DNA of 64,000 nt from Odontesthes bonariensis (Eukaryota > Chordata > Actinopteri > Atheriniformes > Atherinopsidae): positions 32,181,449 through 32,245,448 of the forward strand of contig NC_134515.1 in NCBI RefSeq assembly GCF_027942865.1, read 5' to 3'. This document shows, in pieces, positions 23,086-33,994 of the stretch. Position 1 is the stretch's first letter. Every line of letters starts with the position of its first letter. The notes under the pieces were generated by a model, which made no database searches, had not been told where the DNA came from, and worked only from the letters and a program-made list of their open reading frames with translations. The translations under genes and the position numbers were made by a program.

Positions 23086-23975
23086 TAGGGGTGGGCGATA
23101 TGGGCAAAAAAAAATATCTCGATATTTTTTAGGATTTTCACGATAAAGATATTTTGACGATATTTAAAAAAAAAAAATTAAAACTTGCGTTAAGATCACA
23201 ATAAAATGAACACAAGCATGCAAGTCTAAGCACACATGGCCGGTACAGTGAAACTGCGAATGGCTCATTAAATCAGTTATGGTTCCTTTGATCGCTCTAC
23301 CGTTACTTGGATAACTGTGGCAATTCTAGAGCTAATACATGCAAAACGAGCGCTGACCTTCGGGGATGCTGCATTTATTAGACCCAAAACCCATGCGGGG
23401 TGCCTCTCGGGGTGCCCCGGCCGCTTTGGTGACTGATAACCTCGAGGGAGATGTAGCCTGAGAAACGGCTATCACATCCAAGGAAGGCAGCAGGCGCGCA
23501 AATTACCCACTCGGGGAGGTAGTGACGAAAAATAACAATACAGGACACTTTAAATCCTTTAACGAGGATCAATTGAAGGGCAAGTCTGTTGCCAGCAGCC
23601 GCGGTAATTCCAGCTCCAATAGCGTATCTTAAAGTTGCTGCAGTTAAAAAGCTCGTAGTTGGATCTCGGGATCGAGCTGAAGGTCCGCCGCGAGGCGAGC
23701 TACCGTCTGTCCCAGCCCCTGCCTCTCGGCGCCCCCTCGATGCTCTTAGCTGAGTGTCCTGCGGGGTCCGAAGCGTTTACTTTGAAAAAATTAGAGCGTT
23801 CAAAGCAGGGCGTGGCGCCGTGGTAAGGGCAGAGGACCACTGGCGCCGCACTTTATTGATTTTTGGCGATTTTTTTTTTTTTTTTTTTTTGCCTATATCT
23901 CGATATTGCAAAATTACTCATCGTCAAAACAACATTCACGATAATTTCGCAAATGATACATATCGCCCACCCCTA
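23086..23975. mobile_element. hAT MITE carrying an 18S rRNA segment (890 bp)
   Basis: The termini are TAGGGGTGGGCGATAT and its exact complement, flanked by a perfect 8-bp duplication TTGCCTCA (23078-23085 and 23976-23983). Subterminal ATATCTCGATATT motifs repeat at both ends. Between them lies about 600 bases of 18S rRNA. The TIRs and target duplication enclose the rRNA fully, so it was inside the element when it inserted here. Confidence 0.9.
23214..23809 (+). rRNA. 18S rRNA 5' fragment, pseudogene
   Basis: This is the 5' part of eukaryotic small-subunit rRNA, beginning near GTCTAAGCACACA. It includes GAATGGCTCATTAAATCAGT, TACATGCAAAACGAGCGCT, GGTAATTCCAGCTCCAATAG and AAAAGCTCGTAGTTGGATCT, and ends at TTCAAAGCAGG. 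Against the usual vertebrate sequence, as remembered, it lacks at least three internal blocks: one after GATAACCTCGA, a short one in CCCACTCGGGG, and one between ACAGGAC and ACTTTAAATCC. It lacks the 3' two thirds and cannot be functional. Confidence 0.9.
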
Positions 23976-24028
23976 TTGCCTCATCATGTTGGCACTTTGA
24001 GCTGCACGACTTTGAGCTGTCGTGCAGC

Positions 24029-24841
24029 TCAGTGCGCTCCACGACAGGGGCATGGGTGTTTTGATGCGTATGTGTGCATTGCTCCGATTATGATTGGCAG
24101 TCCAGCCACGGCATGAAAGTCCCTCTTAATTTGTACTTGTTGGACGGCGGTGTATGGGAATTTGATGTACCATGGGTGATAAGTTTTGATGACCAAGGGG
24201 AGCGCACGACTCACAGAGGACTGGGACACACCCGATCTGTCTCCAATCTCCCCTCTGAAAGGTTCAAGTGGCCAAAAATCCAAGGGTGGTGAGGAACTGG
24301 GTTTGATCTGCGTGTTTCTCTCTGGAGTTGTGGCTCTAGCAAGCTGCATATTTGCAGCAGCACAGTATGGTAATCTTAATCGCGATGTCAGCCATTCGTC
24401 TGTCTCCACGTGGGTATCTACACGCTCTCTTCCAAGAGCCTGACTCGCTAAGGCATCCAAAAGTAGCAAGTCAGCCGCTGGTTACGCTTCACATTGACCT
24501 TGTTATATACAGAGTCAAATTAACTTGCAATTAATGCATAATTTAAGTCAAACAGAATAATGTCAGCATAATTATGGGGTATAATGTATATATTTATTTA
24601 TGATTGCTTCAAAGTAATTAAATAGACAATCCATTAGTCAAGCAAACTTGATTCGAATAACAGCGGACTATGTTACGAAACTCCTACGACAGGTCTGGAT
24701 CACTCGTAAATTCTGTTGGTACCTGAAAGAAAACGTAAAATACAAAAAGATTGGTGAATGCGCAAATTCTCTTAAATCACTCGTACAGACGATTTAAGAA
24801 CAAATCTGTGCGTACGAACAGTTCTTGCATGAGGCCCATTG
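24029..24841 (-). pseudogene. PIF/Harbinger transposase fragment
   Basis: The minus-strand frame (stop side at 24029) contains SRLRLP, then GDRSGVSQSSVSRALPLVIK, then KFPYTAVQQVQIKRDFHAVA and IIIGAMHT. This is the N-terminal half of Harbinger (HARBI1-like) transposases: the helix-turn-helix with SGVSQSSVSR and the first catalytic neighbourhood (GAID in intact copies). The catalytic aspartate after GA is replaced and the C-terminal half is missing. At 24822-24839 the sequence inverted reads GGGCCTCATGCAAGAAC, a plausible Harbinger end. No matching left end was found. Confidence 0.75.
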
Positions 24842-25049
24842 TTCTGTCCGATTCTCTTTGTAAACAGGAGGGATAATACCGTTTACAAATATACAATTAA
24901 AAGAAAAAGAATAAAATTATATCCAAAACTTGTGGAAAGAAGTAGAATGATTTAAAAGTGAATAAAGCAGTAAGCAGCAGGAGGAAGCAGAGACACGTCT
25001 GCATTCTTCAGAAGCAGGAAGTAGATATATATCACATATGTCAGTCAAA

Positions 25050-25603
25050 TCGTCTGTGACCTTAATTAACACAATGTCTTCATCTTCAATTGTGTATATT
25101 GTGCAAATTTCTCTTACGTTGCGGGAACCTTCCTGCCATTCTCTTCTATGGAAGCAGGTCTTCTCCACGTGTCCGTGATTCCTTTCAGCTTCCAATGTTT
25201 CAGCCTGTGGTCCTTAATGAGCACCCAGTCTCCTGGCTGCAGATGATGTTGGACCGCCGTGGCTGGCACAGGGAGTACAGCTTTCACTTGTGAGTGTAAC
25301 GACAACAGGGCTGCCGACAAGTTCGCACAATATCCTATCGTTTTAGCCTTGTACTGGCCAGTGGTAAGGGCAGGTCTCACTGGACCTACGCCGGTAGACG
25401 GGGGTATTCCAAACACTTTCAAAGGGACTAAGACCATGTTTATTTCTAATTCGCATGTGCATGTGGTAAGGCACTAGTGGGAGGGCTTTCAACCACGATA
25501 GCCCATTGTCTTCACAACGTTTGGCCAGTTTATTTTTTATGGTGCCGTCCTCCCACTCCACTGCACCTGCATACTATGGATGATAAGAACAATGATGCCT
25601 AAT
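25050..25603 (-). pseudogene. Endogenous retrovirus pol: integrase C-terminal part
   Basis: Minus-strand frames encode WEDGTIKNKLAKRCEDNGLS, then GVGPVRPALTTGQY and PGDWVLIKDHRLKHWK. These match the integrase region after the catalytic glutamate and the C-terminal DNA-binding domain of gamma/epsilon-like retroviruses of fish. The reading is split over two frames and carries in-frame stops. It is the 3'-most part of a broken pol that runs right to left from about 29180. Confidence 0.7.
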
Positions 25604-26829
25604 TGTTGTGGAGGCTTATTAATAATTCACGATTGTAGACTAGCTTCTCTGTTTAGTAATCGCGAATCGCGCGTCTGTCAGGACACAGCCTATAATGGCG
25701 CATTTCCACTAGCTCGCTTTGGCTCGGCACGGCGCGCTATTAGCGTGTTTCTACTAGCACGCAGTACCTGCAACCGGGTAGACTTTTGGTATCAACTCAG
25801 CCCTGGTTCCAAGCGAGCCGAAGCATTACTAAAACATGACGTCAGCCGACTGCCTTCCACTGATTGGCCGATGAGTGTCGTCACTGGAAGCGTCATAACC
25901 GCACAACGACCGACTAGAATGTAAATAAATACAAGACTCAAGACAAGACTCCACATTTTACTGCTTCAGTTTGTACTGCTACGAGATGGCTTCACAGAGG
26001 AAATCCACTCCTTGGTCGGTCACGGAGGTCCAGACGTTCCTGACTCTGGGCACCGTGTAAATGACGTCACGGAGGTTTTGCGCAACCGTGTTACGACGAC
26101 CCCACCCACGTCGAGGAGGCACGAAGTGATACTAGGTTGTAATGGAAACACAACCGTGCCGTGCCATGCCGTGCCGTGCCGAGCCATGCCGAGTCGTCCA
26201 GGGCTAGTGGATATGCGCCATAAGTTCCCCTAAGACTTAGAATGAAGAGGCAGGAAGCGGTCAATCCCCTTTATGGTGCTTTAATCCAGTAAAGATAGCA
26301 CTTACAGGTGTGGTGTGTGTGGGTGTGTGTGGTTCTGGAATAAACCAAACAATAATAGCTATCAATAAACAGCTTACAATATGTTTAACCATAGCACACA
26401 ATCCAAATAACAATGTAATTAGCATGAAGATATGAACATCATACTCAGAGATAATATGCATGAGATACTATATCAGATATCTAACTGGAAACAAGAAAAT
26501 GGTCAGTGACATTCAGATAGCATAACATAAATTACTTTGAACCATTAGCGAAGATAGCTAACACTGCTGAAAATACTCAACTAGCAGACTTATAAATATA
26601 ACAACAAAGAAATGCTCCGGTAAACAAACAATATAACTTACATTTCTCTGGACGCACACTGAACCACAAACGGCAGATAAACCGACACAAAGTAATAACT
26701 TTGTAGATAGATAAGTTTCATCCACGTTATCCAGTTTGTCACGATCTTCTGTCTCGTCTTCTCTTATGCGAACCGCGGCACTCCCGCGATTAAGCGCGGC
26801 AGCATCCCCTGGTGGCTAGACCATTTTAA
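25604..26829. other. Insertion splitting the retroviral integrase
   Basis: About 1.2 kb separates two adjacent segments of the integrase. It contains a 525-bp Harbinger-like MITE and unassigned sequence with a GTGTGTGTGGGTG run near 26312-26332. Ends and target duplication were not resolved. Confidence 0.45.
25696..26220. mobile_element. Harbinger-like MITE with Myb-ORF start (525 bp)
   Basis: The ends are TGGCGCATTTCCACTAGC and, inverted, TGGCGCATATCCACTAGC, with TAA on both sides (25693-25695 and 26221-26223). A 3-bp TAA/TTA target is typical of PIF/Harbinger. A short plus frame at 25986-26059 reads MASQRKSTPWSVTEVQTFL before a stop, the opening of the Myb/SANT-like accessory protein of Harbinger elements. 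GTGCC-rich simple repeats lie near the right end. Confidence 0.75.
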
Positions 26830-27470
26830 ATTACCCGCTGTCATGCAACCTTCAGAACAGTAATGTTAAAACCCAAATATTGTGAAATTTCATCAAGAGC
26901 TCGGTTAGCAAACCCGGGCCCATTATCACTACTTACGAGCCTTGGTATGCTCCAGCGTGGTTTAATGTAAACCAGGAGGATTTTTGCCACCGTTCCTGCA
27001 TCCTGTTTAGAAGTGGGAAAACCTTCAACCCATTTGCTGAACATACACACTATTCACAAACAATACTTCTTCCCCTCTGAGTTAATTCAATAAAATAAAA
27101 TTCATTAAATGTTCAAAGGGTCTATCGAGGGGTGGATGACCTTGCTGTTGCACTTTGATCACTCCTGATGTGTTGTTTGTTGCACAAATAACACATGTTT
27201 TGCTAAACTCAAAACAGCAAATGTTGAAGAACCTTTACCAGTTAGCATTTATAGCAGTCTGCATTCCACACGATCTTTACCATGACTCAACTTAGCATAT
27301 GTATGAAAGAGGGCCCTTGGGAAACAAGGTTTACTGTCAGGGCAAATCCAAACTTCATTCTTAAAGGTTGCCCCTGAGCGTGACCACAAGGTGCGCTCTT
27401 GAGCAGAGGCAAGAGACTTGAAGTGTCAGGAGATCTGCATATGGGCTGAGGTCAACTGGTACAGATAACA
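26830..27470 (-). pseudogene. Endogenous retrovirus pol: connection and integrase core start
   Basis: Right to left, 27470-27060 reads in pieces such as SRSGATFKNEVWICPD and FPRALFHTYAKLSHGK, the connection and HHCC region before integrase. Then 27050-26841 reads MFSKWVEGFPTSKQDAGTVA and SSDNGPGFANRALDEIS, the integrase core with its second catalytic aspartate in SDNG. The frame ends at the insertion boundary. It belongs with the pieces at 25050-25603 and 28330-29180. Confidence 0.7.
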
Positions 27471-27478
27471 GATAGAAG

Positions 27479-28314
27479 CAGGGTTGCCAACTCTCACGCA
27501 TCTGCCGTGACACTTAGTGTCACGCTCTCACACTTAACAAAGAAATCTCACGCTAGATAATTTTTTCTTTCTGTGTTGATTTTTTTCACTCTCGTTCTCG
27601 GACCACAGCAGAGTGTCTAATCCCTCTCTGATTGTTGATTCGCTGGAAACGGCTTGGCATTACGTCAGTCGGTACGTCAGTGACGTTGGTCTGCCAAGGC
27701 TAAATCTCACTACAGCAATGTAGTGTTATTCGATTCAAGTGAGCGCGGCCAGTTCAGTCTGAGGGAAAGGACGGAATTTGCCACTTCACTGAGAAGCCGC
27801 GAAATCAGTAAGGTAAGGTCAACTTCAACGTTTTGTCATTATAGTCAAACAAATAACTAGGGGGACCTTGTACATTGTCATTTTGTACATTTTCTGTTAA
27901 ACTCTGAATTGATCTATGACTATGGCATGAAACTCCATTAAAAATCTACATATGCCATCTCACCTTTGCCTTGAAATTTGTTGAACCAGCCTAGACTAGT
28001 TTCTCTCTGTTAAACAACATTGTCTTTTGAAGGGCAGCTGAGGATATAGGCTATGAATGAGATGTGGATTTAGGATTTGCCATGTCTAACTAGTCACCCT
28101 AAAATCGACTAGAATGGAAGAAATTGCATTTAAGAAATGCAAAATTTTCTAGAGGAAGGCCCCACACTCTGCACTATTGCATACTCATAAAATCTATACA
28201 TGTATCTACACAGATATATATATATCTGTACTGTGGAACAACTTCTGAGATGCGTGTCGCGAACCGACCCTCTGAAATCTCACTCCAAGGTTTTTGGAAA
28301 AGTTGGCAACCCTG
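27479..28314. mobile_element. TIR element inserted in retroviral pol (836 bp)
   Basis: The termini are CAGGGTTGCCAACT and its exact complement. TAGAAG is repeated directly on both sides (27473-27478 and 28315-28320). Retroviral RNase H lies on the right and the connection region on the left, so the element split pol. The six-base duplication is shorter than the usual 8 bp of hAT, yet the TCTCACGC motifs next to the TIR recall the hAT at 12626. The superfamily is left open. Confidence 0.8.
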
Positions 28315-28329
28315 TAGAAGAGAGAGAAA

Positions 28330-29180
28330 AAATGTTCAGATGAGGCTGCTTCCTTTGCTGCATTACCTGCAGAGATAGGATCAGAAGATGAAGTGAGAGT
28401 TTCACACTTCACAACAGAAACAGCCTTTGGCAATAGAATGGCATGAAGAAGGGCTGAAACAAGTGTATGATGTACGATCGGTTTGCCTGCCGATGTCAGA
28501 AACCTGTGTTTCCATAATGTACCAAAATCATGTACTACACCAAATGCATAGTGCGAATCAGTGTATATAATGACAGTTCTACCCTTTGCCTTCTTGCATG
28601 CCTCTGTGAGAGCTACCAGCTCTGCTGCTTGTGCTGAAAACTGTAAGGAAGTCTCCCACTAACAAGCGTGTTATGTGATGTAACTCCAGCAAAACCATCC
28701 TGTCTAGCGCCTGTCTCGGGTGAGTGCGAGGCTGAGCCATCAACAAACAATTCTAAGTCTGCATTAGGGAGGAGCGTATCTGTCAGATCTGCTGTAGGAT
28801 CTCAACACAGTCATTTGGTTCCCAATCATCTGCTGTTGGAAGAAGAGTTGCAGAATTCAGATATTACAGCGTTTTATCTCGACGTTGGGTAGTTAAAGTT
28901 ATGTGTTATGATATCTAAGCCACCTCTGTGCAGATAAACGTGATGTTTTCTGAGCATGTAAGATGTGAGAGGCAGCAAGAGTGACCATAAGTGTTACATC
29001 AGAGTACCTGACAATATCAAGTGATGCTAACACTGCTGCTAAGAGGGAGAAGATGTCATAAATCCAGCTTTTTGATCCACAAATTGGGTTAAGGCAGGCG
29101 CAAGGTTGGGGCCTTAGACCAGGATGTCTTCAAATCTTCAAATGCTTTTTCTACACCAGGACTCCAAGTTAATTTGTCAT
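28330..29180 (-). pseudogene. Endogenous retrovirus pol: RT end and RNase H
   Basis: At 29180-29050 the minus strand reads LTWSPGVEKAFEDLK and SKAPTLRLP, the end of the reverse transcriptase. From about 28770 it reads LELFVDGSASHSPETGARQD, GFAGVTSHNTL, IIYTDSHYAFGVVHDFGTLW and LLPKAVSVVKCETL, an RNase H with its DGS, E and TDS acidic sites in order. Stops and frame changes show decay. The palm of the reverse transcriptase, gag, env and LTRs were not found, so this is a truncated internal fragment. Confidence 0.75.
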
Positions 29181-29529
29181 TTATATTACATTTTTAATAC
29201 ATTTATAATTTATTAATTTGTAATTAATCATTTATCCTCCCTGTTTCCAGTGTCTGCTCTCGGGCCCAAGTAACTTTAAGGCGGCTAGCAACCTATCCGT
29301 GACACCTTTTTGCATTATGGTTGTCCCACAGTAACTTCTCTCCTCTATTTAAACTTTCCTCCAGTTTATGTTGCTTTGATGAAAATTCTGACATCGACTT
29401 CAGATTAAAATTTCACTGCTTTGTCTCTTCCCTTAATTGCTGAATTGAAAGTCAACTTTAGCACTGTCCTTTGGCCCAACTTTAGCCAGAGTTAGCAGAG
29501 TGAAATTGTTGTATGCAGTGAACCTGATA

Positions 29530-30117
29530 CCAATTATCAAATCAAATCAAAGCACATTTCATGTACAAAACAATTCAAAGTGCTTTACATAAAATAAAAG
29601 CATTGCAGCAGGGATGTGAAGAAGCATTAAAAATACAGAAGAATATAAAGAGAAACAAACAAAATAATTTAAATGAATTTAAAAACAAGCTACAGTCCAG
29701 ATAAATTAAAAGATACCGTGCAGATTTAATGCATAGACACATGAGAAAAGAATTTTTTTTAACCTGGATTTAAAATGTCTACATTTGGTGAAAGTTTAAT
29801 CTCCACTGGCAGTTTGTTCCACTTGTTTGCAGCATAACAGCTAAATGCTGCTTCTCCATGTTTAGTCTGGACTCTGGACTGGACTAGCTGACCTGAGTCC
29901 TTGGATCTAAGAGCTCTGCTGGGTTTATATTCTCTGAACATATCACAGATGTATTTTGGGCCTAAACCATTCTGGGATTTGTAAACCATCAGCAGGCTTT
30001 TGAAATCTATTATGTGACTGACTGGAAGCCAGTGTAAAGATTTTAAAACTGGTGGGATGTGTTCAGATCTCTTAGTCCTGGTTAAAACTCTAGCAGCATT
30101 GGTAAATGTCTTGAGAC
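29530..30117 (-). mobile_element. Rex1/L2-like LINE 3' end, minus
   Basis: Running right to left, the frame at 30193-29759 reads NAARVLTRTKRSEHIPPVLK, then HWLPVSHIIDFKSLL and RTKHGEAAF-type motifs (VQTKHGEAAFSCYAA), the C-terminal end of the ORF. It is followed by a 3' tail with AAAGCACTTTGAATTG (inverted) and TTGATTTGAT repeats at 29537-29600. It is strongly 5'-truncated. Confidence 0.8.
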
Positions 30118-30302
30118 TCAGGCCTTTACAATCACTGACCAAGTTCGTAACCTTGGAGTGTTGATGGACACAGATCTGACTTTCAGCAGCCACATCAAAG
30201 CTGTCACCAAGGCAGCTTTTTACCTTTCATTTTATTTAAAGCACTTTGAATTGTTTTATACATGAAATGTGCTATACAAATAAATTTGACTTGACTTGAC
30301 TT
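30118..30302 (+). mobile_element. Rex1/L2-like LINE 3' end, plus
   Basis: The plus strand reads ITDQVRNLGVLMDTDLTFSS and KAVTKAAFYL, a reverse-transcriptase segment of the same LINE type. It then jumps to the tail TTTAAAGCACTTTGAATTG and (TTGAC)n at 30280-30302. An internal part of the ORF is missing. The copy abuts the minus-strand copy directly, so the two tails face outwards. Confidence 0.7.
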
Positions 30303-31120
30303 TACATTTGTTGCAGACTGTAGTTCATACAAAATCTTTACAGTTTCTTATACTTGGACATTGTCATCTATTTTCACCAAAGACAATTTATCCTTTTTTT
30401 TAATGTTGAATTACAATGACCACTTATGTTTGTTCTACACGGACATACCTTAAAATAGATTTAAAGAGTTAGGACATGCACAAAGTGTATGGAAATTTGC
30501 ATGTGGTGCCATGTCGTACAACATTTCTATTTTAGGCTAGTTGCTTCTTGGTACACTTCCTACTTAATTTGCAACTGAGGGAGACAAACAAATTCACACT
30601 GGAACAAAAGTAAACTTGTTCAGAGTCACATTTCTGCTGATTGAACTGTCTAATACTTGAAAGCTGCTAGTTAATATTTGTATATCGATAACGGTTCAGA
30701 TGACCTATGCTGGGTGAAAGGAGCCCCTGACACTAAACTACACACAACGTTGGTGTAATCATTCGATTCAACTCCATTTAAACAGAGCTCTGATGAGATC
30801 AACTTGTCTTGCACCTAATGACAAACTCAGTAAATCTATAGTTGAATGTTTACTAGCTAAAGAACAAGATATGATTATGACTCGCATTTAACAAATGCCA
30901 GAAACATGAGTCCATAGGATTTCTTATCCTATATGAATATTGCTATCTGTTTGCTTCAAGCTACAGTTTCAATTTTAGAAGTTTACAGTGCAAGGTCACC
31001 GTCATGTTTCCAGCTTCTTGCAATTCTCCAATTGTCCATAAAATTGATCATTTCCAGTTTATATTACTATCACGACAGAAAAACTGGTCATTACATCTTG
31101 ATGTCTGTTTTTTCTCAAAG
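30303..31120 (+). other. Intron of gene 2
   Basis: No element or exon is recognised. The end carries the strong acceptor TGTTTTTTCTCAAAG used by the exon at 31121. Confidence 0.4.
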
Positions 31121-31268
31121 AATCTGTTCTGAGCAACAAAAAAGCAAGAAGCCCTCTGAGACGCACACCTAAACGAACGCCTGCTAATGAGCAGAACAAA
31201 GTTGTTTACAGAGGACTGAGACAGAAGTGGCACTCTGCATACAGACAGCTGAAAAAGCTGCAGGCGAG
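31121..31268 (+). CDS. Unrecognised basic protein, exon 2
   Basis: A strong pyrimidine tract and CAAAG precede it and GCGAG|GTTTGA follows. In phase with exon 1 it encodes ESVLSNKKARSPLRRTPKRT and then YRGLRQKWHSAYRQLKKLQA. The SP/TP sites in an Arg/Lys-rich context look like CDK-type phosphorylation sites, and the second half is a basic amphipathic helix. A nuclear or cytoskeletal role would fit, but no family is recognised. Ends with two bases of a split codon. Confidence 0.55.
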
Positions 31269-31848
31269 GTTTGACTTTTTGTTTATACAAAACTACTTTA
31301 GCTTCAGCTTGATCCGAGCTTCCAATCTGCATGTAACAACATTCTGCAAACACTGTTCTGCAACCTCTTACTCCAGGTTTACAAGACTCAAAAATATACT
31401 GAATAGATGGTTTCGTTGAAACTGATTTAGAGACATTTCATCATTAATTGGTGTTGCAGCCTCAGAAATATTCCACTCAGATAAATATTAAAATATGACT
31501 GATGGATAGCAACCACCTTTGCCAGGGACAAGCTGTACATATCTCACATTGCCGCAGGCCTGTTTCTTTGGATTGAAAATGGCACATACAATACTTTTAT
31601 ATGTATGTTTAATCAGTGTAAATACTTATACAAAGACAGCATAGAAATTTGTTTATTCTTATTGCAATAATATACCGCCAAATTAAAACAAATATCTCCA
31701 GGCATATTCCTGCCCTATTTTGAAGATTATTGCAGTACATACACTGCAAGTTAAATCCAGAGAGACTTGTTTTTATACCGATCTACCTGTGAGCCCAAAT
31801 TTTTTTCTCTTTTAATTTGTCCCTTTCTGATTGACAAAACGTTTCTAG

Positions 31849-31890
31849 GTCAAATGTGGACCTGGATCAAATTCAAAATGAAGTTAAAAG
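31849..31890 (+). CDS. Unrecognised basic protein, exon 3 (42 nt)
   Basis: Between ACGTTTCTAG and AAAAG|GTACAA lie 14 codons continuing the helix as SNVDLDQIQNEVK. It starts and ends in phase 2, so it can be spliced in or out without changing the frame. The intron that follows is about 29 kb and contains the CACTA-like block. Confidence 0.5.
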
Positions 31891-32457
31891 GTACAACATG
31901 TTGAGGTGGGAATGCTAAATGTCATTTGTTTCATGTCAGACAAGACATATAAATATCCTACTGGGAGTTTCTTACTTGGAAGGTGGTTGGTGGCACCATG
32001 GACAGCTGGACATGTACACAAACTGATGAGAGAAAAAAAAGAATAGGCCTTGACTAGATTTCTAACAGTTACTGATATAATTTCATGACATTTTCACACA
32101 TGCTAGAGATAATGTTTCATGTGTTCCAAAGTGAATATAAGATGTAAGAGCAACACTTCTGGGCCATATTCACCTTTTTTTTTTTTTAATACTGTAAATG
32201 ATTGATATGGACAAAATACAATAGATGTTTGAAACGGTCTTGTTTTGAGCGAGAACATGCTGCAAGCGATTGCAAAACGGCTGAAGTCTAATCAGAGGGG
32301 CAATTTCCGGTGTTAAAGTAACAGTGGTTGTTTTACCTGGACTGGCAGGCTAGTTTTATTATCTAATTATGAAAAAAAACACTCTTACATAGATGTTGAT
32401 AGTTGCCCACTGGTTTACTATAGCAGTATACTTTCCCCTTTCTGCCATAGAACTTTA
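31891..32457 (+). other. Start of 29-kb intron
   Basis: Unique-looking AT-rich sequence with a T-run at 32177-32188; no gene or element is seen before the proposed CACTA-like terminus at 32458. Confidence 0.4.
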
Positions 32458-33470
32458 CACTCTTAAAACTGCAGGGTTATTTTTGGGTATTAGTAATAAC
32501 CACACATGCTGGGTTAAGTGCATAATTTTGTATGTGACTCATAAATGGGTTGCAATTGGGTAAAATGGCAACCCTTTTTTGTTGGGTTGGTGATGAAGCA
32601 CAAAATCTGATTTAAATTTCAAGACATGCCGATCCGCCATCTTTTTGGACAACCGTCAATGTGGAGGTAAGTTGAAAATGTGCTTCACTTTGAAATCTAA
32701 AGTTATTTGATAGTTATTACTAGTTATTACTAGTATTACTTGTTATTACTAGTTATTACTAGTTATTTCCTTATTTCAGCGCATCAATCTGCTCAGGTAC
32801 AACTAGCTAGACTCACTGTCATTTTGGATTAGTTTACCAACTATTCATATGGTTCGTGACATTCAGATAATCATTTATGGACACTTACATTAGCTGGCTC
32901 TGCGCACCGATTTCTTGGCTAACCAACTGGTACAGACAGCTAATGTAAAATATATTATGTCAATAAATGTTGTGATTTAATTGTATGATGAATGACCAAT
33001 GTGAGGTAGTCAGCCAATGCATTTCTACGAATGCTCACGGTCACAGAAGCAGGTAGCTAGGACAGCGGGAAAATTATTAGCAAGCTAGTGATTACTGTAA
33101 TGTAATCGCTAGAAGCTTTATGTTTGCGCCCATGTGGTTACCCCCCCGCCAGTGTCGAATTTTGTCGACATGATGCCGCACTGAATAAACCCATCGGGAT
33201 TTTTTTTTTTTTTTCCAAAATAGGATGTCAAATGTGGTTTGACCTCCAATCCATTAGGTGTCAGATTTACTTCACTTCTAGATAGATTAGGACGCTTAAT
33301 ATGGTGTTTTGTTGAAGACTACAAAACCGGACATAGAGTTTTTTCCCCATTGAGCCAGTGAAAACACTGAAGCAGACATGTAGTGGCATTATGTGGACAA
33401 TTCTACTGAATAAACGCCCAAATGCATTCAAACGGTAGGGTTGATGATCCATGATGGTACATATGTATTC

Positions 33471-33705
33471 TGTGATAACGTGTACTAATAAATCATAATG
33501 TCCGTCCAGGGCTTGTCCTTTTTTGGTGTCTTTATTGTACACAATACCCAACTGTCACAACCTGTTCTCAGACTGCTGTCTGTCTCATCCTGTCCCACTC
33601 AGGTGTTATAAGTTCCGGTTTATCAGTATCTCTATAGGTGACACAAGTAGGTTATCCCTCTGGTGGCATGGGGGTAGTACTGCATATAATATTCAGGATA
33701 CTACA
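33471..33705 (-). repeat. Gypsy 3' LTR
   Basis: 235 bases starting TGTGATAACG and ending ATACTACA as given on +, so TG...CA on either strand. It differs from the other LTR only in ACAAGTAGG against ACAGCTAGG. TTTATTAGTA and similar AT-rich motifs near its left end may serve polyadenylation on the minus strand. Confidence 0.95.
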
Positions 33706-33720
33706 TCCCTCCCCTCTTAA
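33706..33720 (-). promoter_or_regulatory. Gypsy polypurine tract
   Basis: Directly inside the 3' LTR, the minus strand reads AAGAGGGGAGGGA, a purine run in the position where plus-strand DNA synthesis is primed in LTR elements. Confidence 0.75.
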
Positions 33721-33994
33721 GTTTAAAGTATTCCAGTGAAATTATATACTGAATCTCCATAACAACCTAAGGTTTCTTACAATAACTAAACCATGTTACT
33801 GTACGTCTTTTACAGGTTAAAGGGCAAATGCCAAGAAACAACTGAAATAACTATGGCAAGGCTTGTTTACAAATGTTTTCTTTTTACGTCTTTTTTTTTC
33901 TTCTTCTTTTTTTTTCTAACCAGGAAGGTTGGGTAGACTGCCAAACCTTCTAGTGCATATCCCAGAGCGTATTCTGACTCTTTCTTGAGGGATG

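Noticed and set aside
23378..24116. ORFs over the 18S fragment
   Set aside because: They overlap rRNA pseudogene sequence and have no protein meaning.
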